Positions 36,845 to 47,452 of a stretch of DNA of 64,000 bases are shown one piece after another; within the stretch, counting starts at the first letter, position 1; every line of letters starts with the position of its first letter. A program made the position numbers and the translations under genes. The stretch comes from Gyrodactylus bullatarudis (Eukaryota; Platyhelminthes; Monogenea; Gyrodactylidea; Gyrodactylidae): the NCBI GenBank assembly GCA_012064415.1, contig SSNU01000207.1, positions 229,691 through 293,690 of the forward strand, read 5' to 3'. Below the pieces are notes generated by a model. That model ran no database searches. It saw only the letters and a list, made by a program, of their open reading frames with translations, and was not told the DNA's origin.

Positions 36845-37165
36845 AGGAAATATAAAGTTTGTTGATATGAAGTTGGAAATCTATGAGTTTTACAGAAATC
36901 TCAATTTTTTCATCATGTTTTCGAATTTTTAAAAAATTTTTTGGAGTCCAGATGCCTACTCTTACCGTTTGAGGCAGAAAAAATTATGGTCATTTTCTGA
37001 AAATTTTTATCGATTTAAAAGTAGCAGAATGTCCAAAAGAAGTTCTTTAGGACCACAATTAGACAAGAAAACCGATTTTCTAGTAATGAAAATGATCAAG
37101 AAATCGAAAAAAATAAATCTACAAATCCATTTTGTTTTTCTTCAAACGATAAAAAGTATGCATGA
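36845..37165. repeat. inverted-repeat family, copy C
   Basis: Contains TTGTTGATATGAAGTTGGAAA, TTTTTTGGAGTCCAGATGCC, CTACTCTTACCGTTTGAGG and ATGAAAATGATCAAGAAATC, all shared with copies A and D, partly in opposite orientation. Boundaries are approximate. Confidence 0.55.
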
Positions 37166-37643
37166 TTAGCTTTACATAGAATTCTTTATTGATGAATACA
37201 TTTCCGAGTATAAACCGATTATATTCCCAAAAGTTTTGAGTACTCTGTCGACAGAGAGAAAATCTCCCCAGGCAGCACAAAAAGCAACCCAATCGAATTA
37301 GAAAAAAAGAACAAACAAGGCACAAAATAAGTCGATAGAGAGACACAAACCAATTAGGCATATGAATTAGATTTGTGAAAACCGTACACACCTCTAACGC
37401 AATAGGTTAATGGGAAAAAGACAAACGATAATATATTTTATTTTGATCTTGTTTTATGTTCTTACTCACTTAGGAAGGCAAAGAAAATCAGTCGGATTTT
37501 TCGATTTTTAAGCATTAACTCATTCGAAAATTCGCTTAAAACAAGAATCCTATCATTAAGTGTAATTGAAATAAAAACTATCAATGTTGAATAGAAAAAT
37601 AAAAAAATTTATTGGTGAAAAAATCTTTCTTCCTGTGATTGAA

Positions 37644-40011
37644 TCAGTTATCAATACATGTGGGACACGAATGTACTGAGTCATGAATGAACATGTCACA
37701 AGCAATACAAAAGAGGTTCTTACAATTACAGCACTCGTAGGCCTAAATTTGAAAAGAAAAATGATGTTAAACCTCTCTAAACCCGATAGGACTCGAAATT
37801 AGTACGCAGTCGTGATCTTAACTGATGGAACTGGGGCTTTTGTAGTCATGAAAATTGAGAAGGCTAAAATTCGAATGACCCATTTGTTCGTATTCATTAA
37901 CTTTTGTACCAGAGAATTGCAATCAATCTTCAAAACAAGGAATAAAATCTATAATTTCCGAGTTCTATGTCTCTACTGAGTACAAATTAAGCTTAAAAAC
38001 CAGCTTACTCAGAGAGAAAACCAATAAGTGAAAATCCTGGGAAGCAGCAGAGAAGGCAAGCTTGTGTAATGAAAACAAAACTTATCGTCTAAGTAGATTT
38101 ACGAGTTATTTTAGGAAAAATAATTTTTCAGAGCAATTTTGGAATCTTTGTATGGTGAACTCGGTTGACGTAAAGATGAAAATCTATTATTTTTAGAGAA
38201 AAACTCAATATATTTCTCCAAATAGTCAGGAACAAAAATATTTCATTAGAGTCATGAAATGAGTTTTTGAAAAAAGAAATTTCCGACAAAAATTCAATCG
38301 AGCTTAAATTAGACCCCTTGTGAATTTTGAAAATGCGCCATATTTCCACATTTTTAGAGAGTTTTAATGTTTGATCAAAGAATTTTTATTGATTTCAAAG
38401 AAATAAAGCGATTCAATACCAAAATTTGAGATCGATATTAGACAAAAATTTCGATTTTGGACATGGAATTCATAGTAACAAATTTCTCGCAACTTCTTTC
38501 ATGTCTAATCTTGATCCCAAATGTCGATATTTGATCGTTTCAATTATTAGACTTTAATTAAATAATTTTGGTCTTGACTATTTGAAGAAAGATATAAAGA
38601 TAAAAAATAGTGAATTTTCATCTTCAAGTTATCAACTACAGCTTCATGTTTTTATATCCTAAAACTTGGGTCATAAATTTCTGTGCAACGGATTTTCATA
38701 TGAAACCTTAGCTCCATCAGTTTTGGTCATGACAACAGCACTCGAATCAATTAAATAGATCTTGAAAAGCTTCTAATTTTATTGATACTTGAGAATCAGA
38801 TATTTATTTATGATCAAGACTTACACTTGAACCGGGAGAAAACTCTGAGGAACATCCAGAACAAATGGGGTTATTTTGACCACGAAAAGTCTTGAGAATA
38901 TCCTCAATTTGAGTGAAAATTTTCAGTGGAAATAGATGATGATAGGCTCTGGCCAGGTGAGGAGCTGCAACAAGAGTGAGACCACAGACAACACACTCGC
39001 AGGGCAATTCACAATAAGCTGATTTACACCTAGGACAAGCGTAGATGCCCTTTTCAAAGTTTTGTTGCTGACCTTTGGAGGTTGATGAATTCTCGATAAT
39101 CTGCTTTAAATGACAAATGCATCTACGATGAGGATATCGTTCGAGATCAAATGACTCAGCATACGGAAACCCAACCTGAATTAAACAGGCATCTGATTGT
39201 TCATTAGTTGGTGCGGGAAGGACTTTATCTTGTAGGATAGATTTAAAATGCAAAGGATCAAGGACAACGTTGAATGTTCCAGATGTAGCCTTGGCTAGAG
39301 CGTGATGTACAAAAACTTCTACACTCAGTGACAATACAGAGACTGTGATTTTATTTGCTACCAAGGACTGAATGGTTTTGTGAATATCTCCAGGATCACA
39401 TGTCGTTTGGCTGGATACCACTAAAATGACCTCTCTAGTGGAATGTTGAGAGAGACATTTAAGATGAGATTCTGCCAGTGTCAGGGCGTTTTGTAGACTC
39501 GGCTCTCCTTCACAGTTCTCATCAAGCAATCCGTTTAGAGCGTTTATATGGTATCTGGGATTGCCAGAGAGCTCTGTTAATTTTTCTGCTTTTCGATCAG
39601 CCATAAGGATAATTCCAAGCTGACTAATTGGATTTTGGTCAAAGTATTCATTGATGAAGGATGATATGACATTGATGGAACAGCCCAGGGAACTTGGCTT
39701 GAGGTCAGTATCATTCATTGATGAGGTTACATCGAGAATAATGAATAAATGACGCATCTTACAATAAAAATCACTTAGAAATCTAATTTACTATTCCTAG
39801 TCTTATGAACTTGTCATCGCTGGGAATCTGTTGACGACGTCTCTTTTGGATTTCTGATCGAGTGTTTTGCATAATTTGGTCGAAATTCGACACGAGCATG
39901 CCATCTTCATTTTCCTTGATGATGTTCCTGAAAATATCAAATCACGTGAACCAACCAAGTCTTTTCATAACCCGTCTCCCAACGGAATCCTTTTTTGTCA
40001 TCCCGATTCAT
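37644..40011 (-). CDS. GTF2H2: TFIIH core subunit p44 (general transcription factor IIH subunit 2)
   Basis: Exons complement(37644..37742, 38825..39757, 39792..39927, 39956..40011), 1224 nt, 407 aa (human 395). Family role: scaffolds TFIIH and stimulates the XPD helicase in transcription and nucleotide-excision repair. Seen: N-terminal WETGYEKTW, then RLGI-MRHLFIILDVTSSM opening the von Willebrand A domain (Asp 73), EYFDQNPISQLGIILMADRK, KLTELSGNPRYHI, VVSSQTTCDPGDI and GFPYAESF. The zinc motif is CPRCKSAYCELPCECVVCGL, then LARAYHHLFPL and CSGCSSEF. The C-terminal RING-like Cys ladder (CCNCKNLFCIACDMFIHD, then CPTC) is in the last exon. Introns are 28, 34 and 1082 nt; the last is unusually long and contains repeats. 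AATAAA lies 32 nt past the stop. The divergent start is 136 bp from SLC25A11. Confidence 0.92.
38290..38545. repeat. inverted-repeat family, copy E, in p44 intron
   Basis: TTTTATTGATTTCAAAG, ATTAGACAAAAATTTCGATT and CATGTCTAATCTTGATCCCA match other copies. It sits inside the 1082-nt intron and explains part of its length. Confidence 0.5.
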
Positions 40012-40147
40012 AATTGTCAATTTAAAATGACCGATTTGTAAAAAAATCAAATTAACGGATGATTCAAACAATAATGGAATTTTTACTATTCCAAGTGATG
40101 CTTTGTAAAAGGTGAAATTTCAAAAAAATTATCATTTTCGACGACAA
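40012..40147. promoter_or_regulatory. putative bidirectional promoter, p44 / SLC25A11
   Basis: 136 bp between head-to-head start codons of two housekeeping genes. Inferred from geometry only. Confidence 0.45.
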
Positions 40148-41247
40148 ATGACTTCCAATAAAGAATCTATTCCCAAGTCTATGAGGTTTCTCTTTGGAGG
40201 TCTTTCTGGGTAATTCTATCATTATAATTTGATATAGAATCACAGCTACACTTGTTGTACAGCCTCTTGATCTCATCAAGACTCGAATGCAGCTTAGTGG
40301 AGCCGATGGCCAGAAGAAAATTTATTCAAACTCTTTCGATGCTTTCAAGACCATCCTGAGAAATGAAGGAATCATTGGTCTGTATTCTGGGTAACCTGAA
40401 AGAATAACTTTTCTACAGTTTATCTGCAGCTATATTAAGACAAGCATCTTACACTACCGTTCGTCTTGGAGTTTACACTAGTCTTTTTGATTATCTCTCA
40501 AAGGATAATCACCCTCCATCTTTTATGGAGAAAACGATTTGTGGTCTTACCGCTGGAATTGTTGGATCCTTTTTTGGCACTCCAGCCGAGGTTTGCTTAA
40601 TAAGAATGACATCAGATGGGCGTTTGCCAGTGGAACAGAGGAGAAATTACAAAAATGCATTTAATGCTCTCTCACGTATAGCTAGAGAAGAAGGAATTAC
40701 TACTCTATGGAGAGGCACAATTCCAACAATGGGTCGTGCTGCAGTTGTCAATGTGGCTCAGTTAGTTTCCTATTCTCAGGCCAAGCAAGTTATTGTTAAA
40801 AGAACTTCTCTAGAAGATGGCATTCCAGTTCACTTTTTATCTTCAATGTTTAGTGGTTTCGTAACTACAGTTGCATCACTACCAGTTGATATCGCTAAAA
40901 CTCGAATTCAGAATATGAAAATAACCAATGGTATTCCAGAATACACTGGTATATTTGTGAGTTTCTTTCTCCTGTCCATTTGACAACTCAAAACTTTTTA
41001 AATTGAAAACTAATCTACCCCGAGTTAGTGACGCTGAATAGTAAATTAAATTTGAATTTTCAAGGATGTCATTCGCAAAGTGAACCAAGCTGAAGGAGTA
41101 CTGTCGCTGTGGAAAGGTTTTACTCCTTACTTTTTGCGTATTGCCCCACATACTGTGATAACCTTTATAGTCCTGGAACAAATGAATAAGAGTTATAAAA
41201 AGTATATTTTGAAACAAGATGACACAAATTCGTCCGGAAGTCTATAA
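40148..41247 (+). CDS. SLC25A11: mitochondrial 2-oxoglutarate/malate carrier
   Basis: Exons 40148..40209, 40238..40390, 40419..40956 and 41065..41247, 936 nt, 311 aa (human 314). Family role: exchanges 2-oxoglutarate for malate across the inner mitochondrial membrane (malate-aspartate shuttle). Seen: three carrier repeats, each with the P-x-[DE]-x-x-[KR] signature: QPLDLIKTRMQL, TPAEVCLIRM and LPVDIAKTRIQ. Further motifs are RQASYTTVRLGVY and LWRGTIPTMGRAAVVNVAQL. The first two introns are each exactly 28 nt. For the first one the nearer AG (gatatag) is used, because the next AG (cacag) breaks the frame. AATAAA overlaps the TAA stop, and another follows at about 41278. The gene starts divergently from p44, and 119 bp separate its stop from the next gene's ATG. 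Confidence 0.92.
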
Positions 41248-41366
41248 TAAACTGATTTACAATCTTTAGTCTAATTTTAATAAATTATCTACACTCAGAA
41301 TCATGATTTTTGTTTTTTTTATCTAAAAAAATTCAAGTGAATTATGAACACTATTCTTACCTAGGT

Positions 41367-41732
41367 ATGTCCACTTTTCTGGATTTTGTTGCGAGTGGAA
41401 ATTTTGGAAGCGCAATCAACAAGGCATGCCTATACATCGATCAAGATAATGGCGAAGCCTTTGAAAAGATAATCACGGCGCAATGCCTTGAGAATGAAAT
41501 TGTCTCAAAATGTTCTAATGAAACTTTGATACATGTAAGCTCTTTCTTGTTTTATCCTTTTGTGTAGTATGCAGCAAAGTCATGTAGTCTTGCTTGTATG
41601 AAAATTTTGATAGAGGACCCAAATAACTGGGATCTGAGCAGAAAGAATATTTTTGGTCAAGATGTCTTCTCAATCGTAGCTCAGAGAGAGTATTTACCTC
41701 TATGGACATACCTTTCAAAGATTTCTAGGTAA
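41367..41732 (+). CDS. small ankyrin-repeat-type protein
   Basis: Exons 41367..41534 and 41568..41732 (33-nt intron), 333 nt, 110 aa. It begins MSTFLDFVASGNFGSAINKA. Helix-turn-helix units typical of ankyrin repeats follow: NETLIHYAAKSCSLACMKIL and then NIFGQDVFSIVAQREYLPLW. The L-I-H-Y-A-A core is the ankyrin TLHxAA pattern. It ends YLSKISR, where the stop TAA coincides with a donor-like AG|GTAAGA, so a longer spliced form is possible. It lies in tandem 119 bp after SLC25A11, and an acceptor-like CCTAG lies just before its ATG. The partner and function are unknown. Confidence 0.6.
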
Positions 41733-41940
41733 GAAGAAGTTTAATTCCAATTTAGCCAAGAATTTCAATGCAAGCTGAGTAATGAATTTTCTGTACATAA
41801 GTTACTAATGTATCCTGATAGTTTGAAATCTATAAGTTCTCAACACGTGAGTAGATAATAATACATTTTGATGGATATATATTGAGAATAATTTACAAAT
41901 GCATAAAGGGAAATCTGTTTGAAAGACCATGTCTCGTTAA

Positions 41941-42291
41941 TCAGACCAAATCAGGGAGAGTAACATGAGTCTCATCCATTTTGATTTTATTTTTATTCCG
42001 TTCCCTCTGAAAGTCCTGAGTCTTGATCATAAACTGCAGAAACTCCCAGCTGACTTCCTCTTCCGTATTTTCTTGTTCCTCGGAATCTAGTGGAGGGGAA
42101 TCGAAACAAAAGTCAGGTATTTGTGGTAACAAATTTTGCATAGCAAGCACAGTCTCATCGTGAGCTTTGCGATGCCAATCTCTTGTCTTGTAGAGCAATT
42201 CTAAATTTTCATCCGAATTCACATCATTGAAGAGCAGTGATTTGACTGTTTTGAAGTTTGCCTCGTATTTCTGTAAACATTTTTTGAGCAT
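41941..42291 (-). CDS. 116-aa acidic protein, possible GEMIN8
   Basis: Single exon. It has an N-terminal helix (NFKTVKSLLFN), then a WHRKAHDETVLAMQNLLPQI segment. An acidic linker (DSEEQENTEEE) follows, and then VSWEFLQFMIKTQDFQRERN. The last pattern, [IV]-x-x-E-[FL]-x-x-F-x-x-x-T-x-x-[HF]-x-x-E-R after an acidic stretch, resembles the C-terminal half of GEMIN8, an SMN-complex subunit in snRNP assembly. The match is by eye and weak, and the tryptophan/tyrosine-rich N-terminus of vertebrate GEMIN8 is missing. It converges on the ankyrin-type gene (208 bp apart) and starts 118 bp from the divergent hAT-derived gene. Confidence 0.5.
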   Translation of the reverse strand: MLKKCLQKYEANFKTVKSLLFNDVNSDENLELLYKTRDWHRKAHDETVLAMQNLLPQIPDFCFDSPPLDSEEQENTEEEVSWEFLQFMIKTQDFQRERNKNKIKMDETHVTLPDLV

Positions 42292-42409
42292 ATTTTTTGA
42301 AAAATATTTAGATTTAAAGAAGCCACGCGTATTATTATGTGGAATAATTGTTTCAAATGGTCTTTGCTAGGTGGTACATATTCAAAAGAATAACTATCAG
42401 ATATTTGTT
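42292..42409. promoter_or_regulatory. putative bidirectional promoter, GEMIN8-like / hAT-derived gene
   Basis: 118 bp between divergent start codons. An acceptor-like TTTGCTAG at about 42363-42370 could mark a 5' UTR intron or trans-splice site of the plus-strand gene. Confidence 0.35.
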
Positions 42410-44059
42410 ATGCCTAGATTCAAAAATGCCCATTTATACGATCATTTTACACAGATTGGCAAGAAATCTAGGTGTATAATTTATAAATGTAAATACTGCA
42501 CTAAACAGCTGTCGATTACAAGCAGTACTCGGCTGAAATTTCATCTAGAATCCTGCAATATTTTTAAGAATACCTCTGCATTTGTTTTGTACAATAACAC
42601 CGAAAGTACTAAACACAATATCCCCAATGAAACAAATAATCCCAAGCCTCAGGAAAATGGTTATAACGGACAGATTAGTTTCGTATTAAACTTTGCGATT
42701 TCTTGTGGGGTAAAATTTCAATCTATTTCGAGCCATCACTTCACAAACCTCATTAAAGTAATGAAACAAGATTTCCCTTTGGAGACATTATCATCAAAGT
42801 ATTTAATAGAAAAAGTTTTATCAGAAAATCACGAGATTATCTTCTACCGGAACTTGAACGAACTAAAGGCCTCACCTTCATTTTCAATTTTGATTTATTT
42901 TGAGGGTAAATACATTGATGTGATCATTCATTTGGCCAATGGAAAACTAATATTTGTCACCTCTTTTACTTACACCACTTCAGATAATCAAATTAAACAT
43001 TTCCTAGATGGAATAAAGTCTTGTATTGACAAATTCTCTCAGTTATCCTCACTTAATGGAGTTTATTTCCTTGAGAATGACACCAAGATTATCAATGCCA
43101 TCCAAGATACTTTGCCTGATGTTTTTTGTTTTGTTCCATTATCCTGTGTGCTTTCAACATTCATCAAAGATGTTATTATCGAATTAGACTCAAAAACAAA
43201 TATTTACCATAATGTTTGCAAGATTATTAAAAAGTTGAAGAAATCCTCTGCTGCTGGTGATGAAAAGTTGGAAGATCTTCCTGCCCACGACAATGATGAT
43301 TACAATTCTGAATTTTTCATAAAAATCAACGATTTTATCAAGTCAAATGCATTTGTTGAAGCTCTCCACCTAGAGGTATTCAGTAATCACAAGAATTTAG
43401 AGGGAAGCTTTTGGCCACAAGTTGAACTATTATCGAATTTGTTCAAATTTCTTAATGAGAAAATTGCCATTTTGGCCAAGAATGAAGTGAAATTCTCACA
43501 AATATCCCTCAGTCAGATTACTAATCATATTTGCAATTTCATTTCAACTTGTGAAGATGAAGTTATATCGGAAGTTGTTCGGAAACGCTTCGAAATTCAC
43601 TCAGAACAGATAACTCTCAATGGATATATTTTATTGAGTCAATTTCTCGATCCATATAACCGAGGATCAAGATTATTAGATCAGGAGAAGGATGAAATTC
43701 GATCAATTCTCATGAGCCTATGCCAGAAGAATGACGAGAAATTGTGCATCATTACAAAGGAAATTGATGAATTCTTCATTCAGAAGGACTCCTTCTCAAC
43801 AATCAATGTCCTACTGGATATAAACCTAGATCCGTATACCTGGTGGCAAAACTACTCAAAACAATCAAGTATCCTTAAGAAATTAGCCCTTCAAATATTC
43901 TCAGTGCCGACAAAGTATTCTGAAATTATGGATAAAATGAAACTTGCCAAACTAGCCCGTAAGTGTGCCGAAGAGAATGAGCTTACTCATGACCAGAGAG
44001 ATCAATATTTGAATATTTTCTTTTATCTTAAATTTTGTGAAAATTTGTCATCGCCTTAG
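42410..44059 (+). CDS. domesticated hAT transposase-derived protein
   Basis: Intronless, 549 aa, uninterrupted. The N-terminus is a BED-type zinc finger (YDHFTQIGKKSRCIIYKCKY, with CKYC and HLESC ligands). The C-terminal hAT dimerisation block is clear (DPYTWWQNYSKQSSILKKLA). However, the SER-x-FS signature after IFSVPT is replaced by KYSEIMDK. The first catalytic Asp (D-G-W context) is absent, the second (DN) reads END, and the CaaH motif reads PLSCVL. The protein should therefore bind DNA and dimerise but not transpose. I see no terminal inverted repeats or 8-bp duplication around it. It shares a divergent promoter with a small gene and uses host-like codons. It is distinct from the active-looking hAT at 27.7 kb. 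Confidence 0.75.
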   Translation: MPRFKNAHLYDHFTQIGKKSRCIIYKCKYCTKQLSITSSTRLKFHLESCNIFKNTSAFVLYNNTESTKHNIPNETNNPKPQENGYNGQISFVLNFAISCGVKFQSISSHHFTNLIKVMKQDFPLETLSSKYLIEKVLSENHEIIFYRNLNELKASPSFSILIYFEGKYIDVIIHLANGKLIFVTSFTYTTSDNQIKHFLDGIKSCIDKFSQLSSLNGVYFLENDTKIINAIQDTLPDVFCFVPLSCVLSTFIKDVIIELDSKTNIYHNVCKIIKKLKKSSAAGDEKLEDLPAHDNDDYNSEFFIKINDFIKSNAFVEALHLEVFSNHKNLEGSFWPQVELLSNLFKFLNEKIAILAKNEVKFSQISLSQITNHICNFISTCEDEVISEVVRKRFEIHSEQITLNGYILLSQFLDPYNRGSRLLDQEKDEIRSILMSLCQKNDEKLCIITKEIDEFFIQKDSFSTINVLLDINLDPYTWWQNYSKQSSILKKLALQIFSVPTKYSEIMDKMKLAKLARKCAEENELTHDQRDQYLNIFFYLKFCENLSSP

Positions 44060-47000
44060 ATCTTTATCAGTTTTATTCCTTATTATTACTATTAAAAGTA
44101 TATTATTACGAAAATTGAACAAGAATAGAATTTTCATCTGCACATTCAAAAAGAACTAGAGAAAGGATTATTATCAACAACAACAACAGCAACAACAAAA
44201 GATTTCTAAAGTGCCTAGAATAATAATAATACAGAATATATATATTTATTAGAAAGATTATATTGGGACCATCTATATACCATACTACTATAATATCAAA
44301 CACAATGTGAGCCTTATTTTTTTGACTATTTTTTAAGAAATGAACCTATACAGATGTATTAAATTAGATGGTACATGTATTATTATTAACATTCACTAGT
44401 AGTGTATTTAAAATGAAAATGAAAATATTCATTCATACAGTGATGTAATTATTTGTTTGTTATAGATGTTTATTCCTTATTATTATCATATACACTCAAT
44501 ACTTGCTACTTTGACAAAAAATAAGAAAAGATTACAAGCTATCCTTCTCAATTGACCATGCAAGTTATACTGTATGATACTGTATAACCATACAGGTTAT
44601 TTTTCTGCTCAGATTCAAACCACTATAGATGTACTATTACTATTGGAAAAAATACCCCCCCCCATATATATATGAAACAGATTTCAAAGTTTATGTTTTC
44701 TTAAAGAAAGAAATTGCCATTACAAAGAATATGAAGATATATTTGCCCATACAGAATTGAAAAAAGGGCCCAAAAGAAAACTTGTTCGTATTATTTTTGC
44801 CAATCCCAGATAAAAGTTTAAGTGTATTACATTTTTATCCTATTTTTCTCTCTTTTTAAGCCTTGAGATTGATTAATTATTGTTTGATGTTCATTTTGAA
44901 TTACATAAATATTCAAGAAATCTTTGTACATTTTAACTGATAAAGAAAAAGTTATTACTAAAGTTATTGTAAAATTAAGGCAAAAGAATGTTTTATTCAA
45001 AGTTTTACTATGGCATCATTTAAAACGTTTTGTTATTTCAGAAAAAAATTACAAAAAAAAGATTTATTACATATTATTATTGATAAAAAAACAGCAGATA
45101 TCAAAGAAATGTTCGAGTGTATTGTTTGTAAATATTTTTATGATGAAAAAAAGTGATTTTTAAAGTATCCTCAAGTCTTTACTCATTTCCATCAACTGTG
45201 CAATGTTTTATCACTAACGAATAGGAATTCTTCATTTGCGACAATGAATTTTGTGTGAAAATACAATAGGGAAATTCAATTCAGACATGGAATTTTTGAT
45301 ATTTTCCAATCCAATACGATATCTAAAGTCTAAACTTTGTCAGTTATAAAAATCTATGTGTTGTTTTTAAATTAGATATTGGATATGTATATGCTATTTT
45401 TTGTATTATCATTCATGTTTGCTAGTAAATTCTAAATACAAATAATGTATGGTGAATATATAAAACCATTGTGGTTGAAACATTTTTACCAATTTGTGCA
45501 CAATTATCGATAAATCAACTATAGAATTTATTTTTTTTCAACAATGACTAGTTAAATTATCTTTTTTATACATTGTATTAAATTCTTTTGATTTTTTTTC
45601 AATATTCTTTAAACTCTTCTGAAAGTTTGTATGAATATTTTCACAAAAATTTCTCATGTGATCTATTGTATTTTTTATCGATTCACTTTTTAAATCGTGT
45701 ATAACCGTGTATTATAGGATTCTTTTGTAATTATTCAGGATTCAAAATCTAGACCATTTTCGTGGAGTTTTATTGACCAAAATTATGATCCACTACATAA
45801 GCCATTTAGAAGCAGGTCTCAATATTAATCTGATCATGAAAGTATAGATTATGCTTTAATTCGTTGTTCTATGATGCCCATCGGAAATCTTCAAATTTTA
45901 AAGTTAAAAAATATGCAATCTGAGTAGTAAATTGTGAAGTATACTTTTGCACGATAATGGAGTGTTTTCGTAAAATCTCAACGATCCTTATTGTTTTTCT
46001 TGTCTATGGGTGATCCTGAAAAATTAAAGTTGGAATCAACAAAAATTTTCAGCTCAAAGTTTATAAAAATTGCGCCATCACGAGATTTAAAATGTCTTGA
46101 GAATGTTTCCTACAAGTTTTTGAATCGTTTCGCAAAATATTTCGAGATATATATATTTATGCTACTGTAAAACTTGAATAAATGAAGTTTCATAAACAAA
46201 ATTGTTATCGTAAACCTGTATTTTTCAAATCTTCATAACTTCCTTATTTTTGAAGCTATCAGGAAAATTTTTTGACTGTGAGAAAACTTATTTCTTGTAG
46301 AACAATATAGCAAAAAGAATTTACTGAAAATATTTTAATTTGTAAATCTTATATTCACTTAAAGTTGGCTAAAATTTGAGGGATAAATAATAATAATAAG
46401 AAAGGGGGTCTCATAAGAAACGGTCAATGTGTACACTCAGTATACACTCGGACATTTAGATGTGTCAGTGTATACACTGTACGGAGTGTACACAATGTAC
46501 TACACATTGAACGTAACATATATATTCAGATCTTTGTATCAATCATAAATTCTCAAATTCCTCGAGAATAGCTTTTTCCTGAAAAAATGGGAATTGGGTT
46601 GGAGTTTGATGCCCATTTTTACTCGACCTAACGCACCATTAGTTGAAGATGTTAGAATTCTTGATTCTGATCAAACTTTGTGTGTACTGTAGAGAAAATC
46701 TGGTTGTTTTAACTTTTCTATGGAACACATTTTAATTTCTCATGTGACTACGAATGAAAGAAATTGTATTTTATTATGTAAAATATAAACTGTATGATAA
46801 TTAACATGAAAAATTGATTCTTGAGAATGCAATTAAATAACTGTTAATATTTAAAATATCTACACATTGTACAATGGATGATACATTGGCAAATGAAAAA
46901 TTTCTTTTGGTTCTTTTGTAACTGTTATTCAAATTATAACTATTAAGTGAACCGATAAAACTGTTTTGAAGATAAAAAAATACTCTCATATTTCCATTGT

Positions 47001-47240
47001 CTCTTATAAATTCAAACATGATTCGAGTGTTATATAAAGTTCCTTTCTTTAAATTTGAATTTGAGTCCAATTTTTCCTCCATTATCTCAAAAGCTTTCGT
47101 AGACAATAATACAGTTCATCTATGGTTTAATAGATGGTTTTTTTTCAAAATAAGTTAAATTTTCATATCATTTTTTTAATATTGTTGATTCAAAAACAAC
47201 ATTGGATATTTTGTAAATAAGCACTATGTAGAAATTACAG
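44060..47240. other. intergenic, nothing recognised
   Basis: AT-rich. A weak inverted-repeat-family trace lies at 45990-46090 (TTTTCTTGTCTATGGGTGATC). A small palindromic patch rich in GTGTACAC and GTATACAC is at 46420-46515. A C-homopolymer is at about 44656. No gene seen. Confidence 0.35.
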
Positions 47241-47399
47241 TGTTTTTAGACATTAAACCTACTAGCAATGTGTGGTCACTGGTTATTACTAGACCCATGT
47301 GAATCTAACTTGATGGAGATTGTCTTCTCACACCTAGATGTCAGAATTGGGATGAACAAGTGTCAATTCCATAAGAGAGTCAAATAATATTCAACTCAC

Positions 47400-47452
47400 G
47401 GTGGCGGATATAGACGCGTTTCGTCCTTATTAGGACTCGTCAGTACACCATA
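47400..47452 (-). ncRNA. type I hammerhead ribozyme in SINE
   Basis: Minus strand: CUGACGA (47443-47437), then helix II GUCC-UAAUAA-GGAC (47436-47423), then GAAA (47422-47419). A very short helix III (CGCG) follows, and then the cleavage triplet GUC (47415-47413). The flanks GGUGUA and UAUAUCCGCC can form helix I. All invariant core bases are present. Helix II, its 6-nt loop and the tRNA-SINE context resemble the schistosome Sm-alpha ribozymes. With so short a helix III, self-cleavage would be expected mainly as a dimer. Confidence 0.8.

Noticed and set aside
38691..38761. Alternative last exon of p44 after acceptor TTTTCAAG (IYLIDSSAVV...)
   Set aside because: It would remove the conserved RING Cys ladder, which is present in frame at 37644-37742 behind a good acceptor. 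It may at most be a minor isoform.
46420..46515. Palindromic GTGTACAC/GTATACAC patch as an operator or cruciform site
   Set aside because: Short, single occurrence, no gene nearby; most likely decayed inverted repeat.
46801..47106. 101-codon open frame on the minus strand
   Set aside because: No recognisable domain, low-complexity Asn/Ser content and a non-ATG start; not enough for a gene call.
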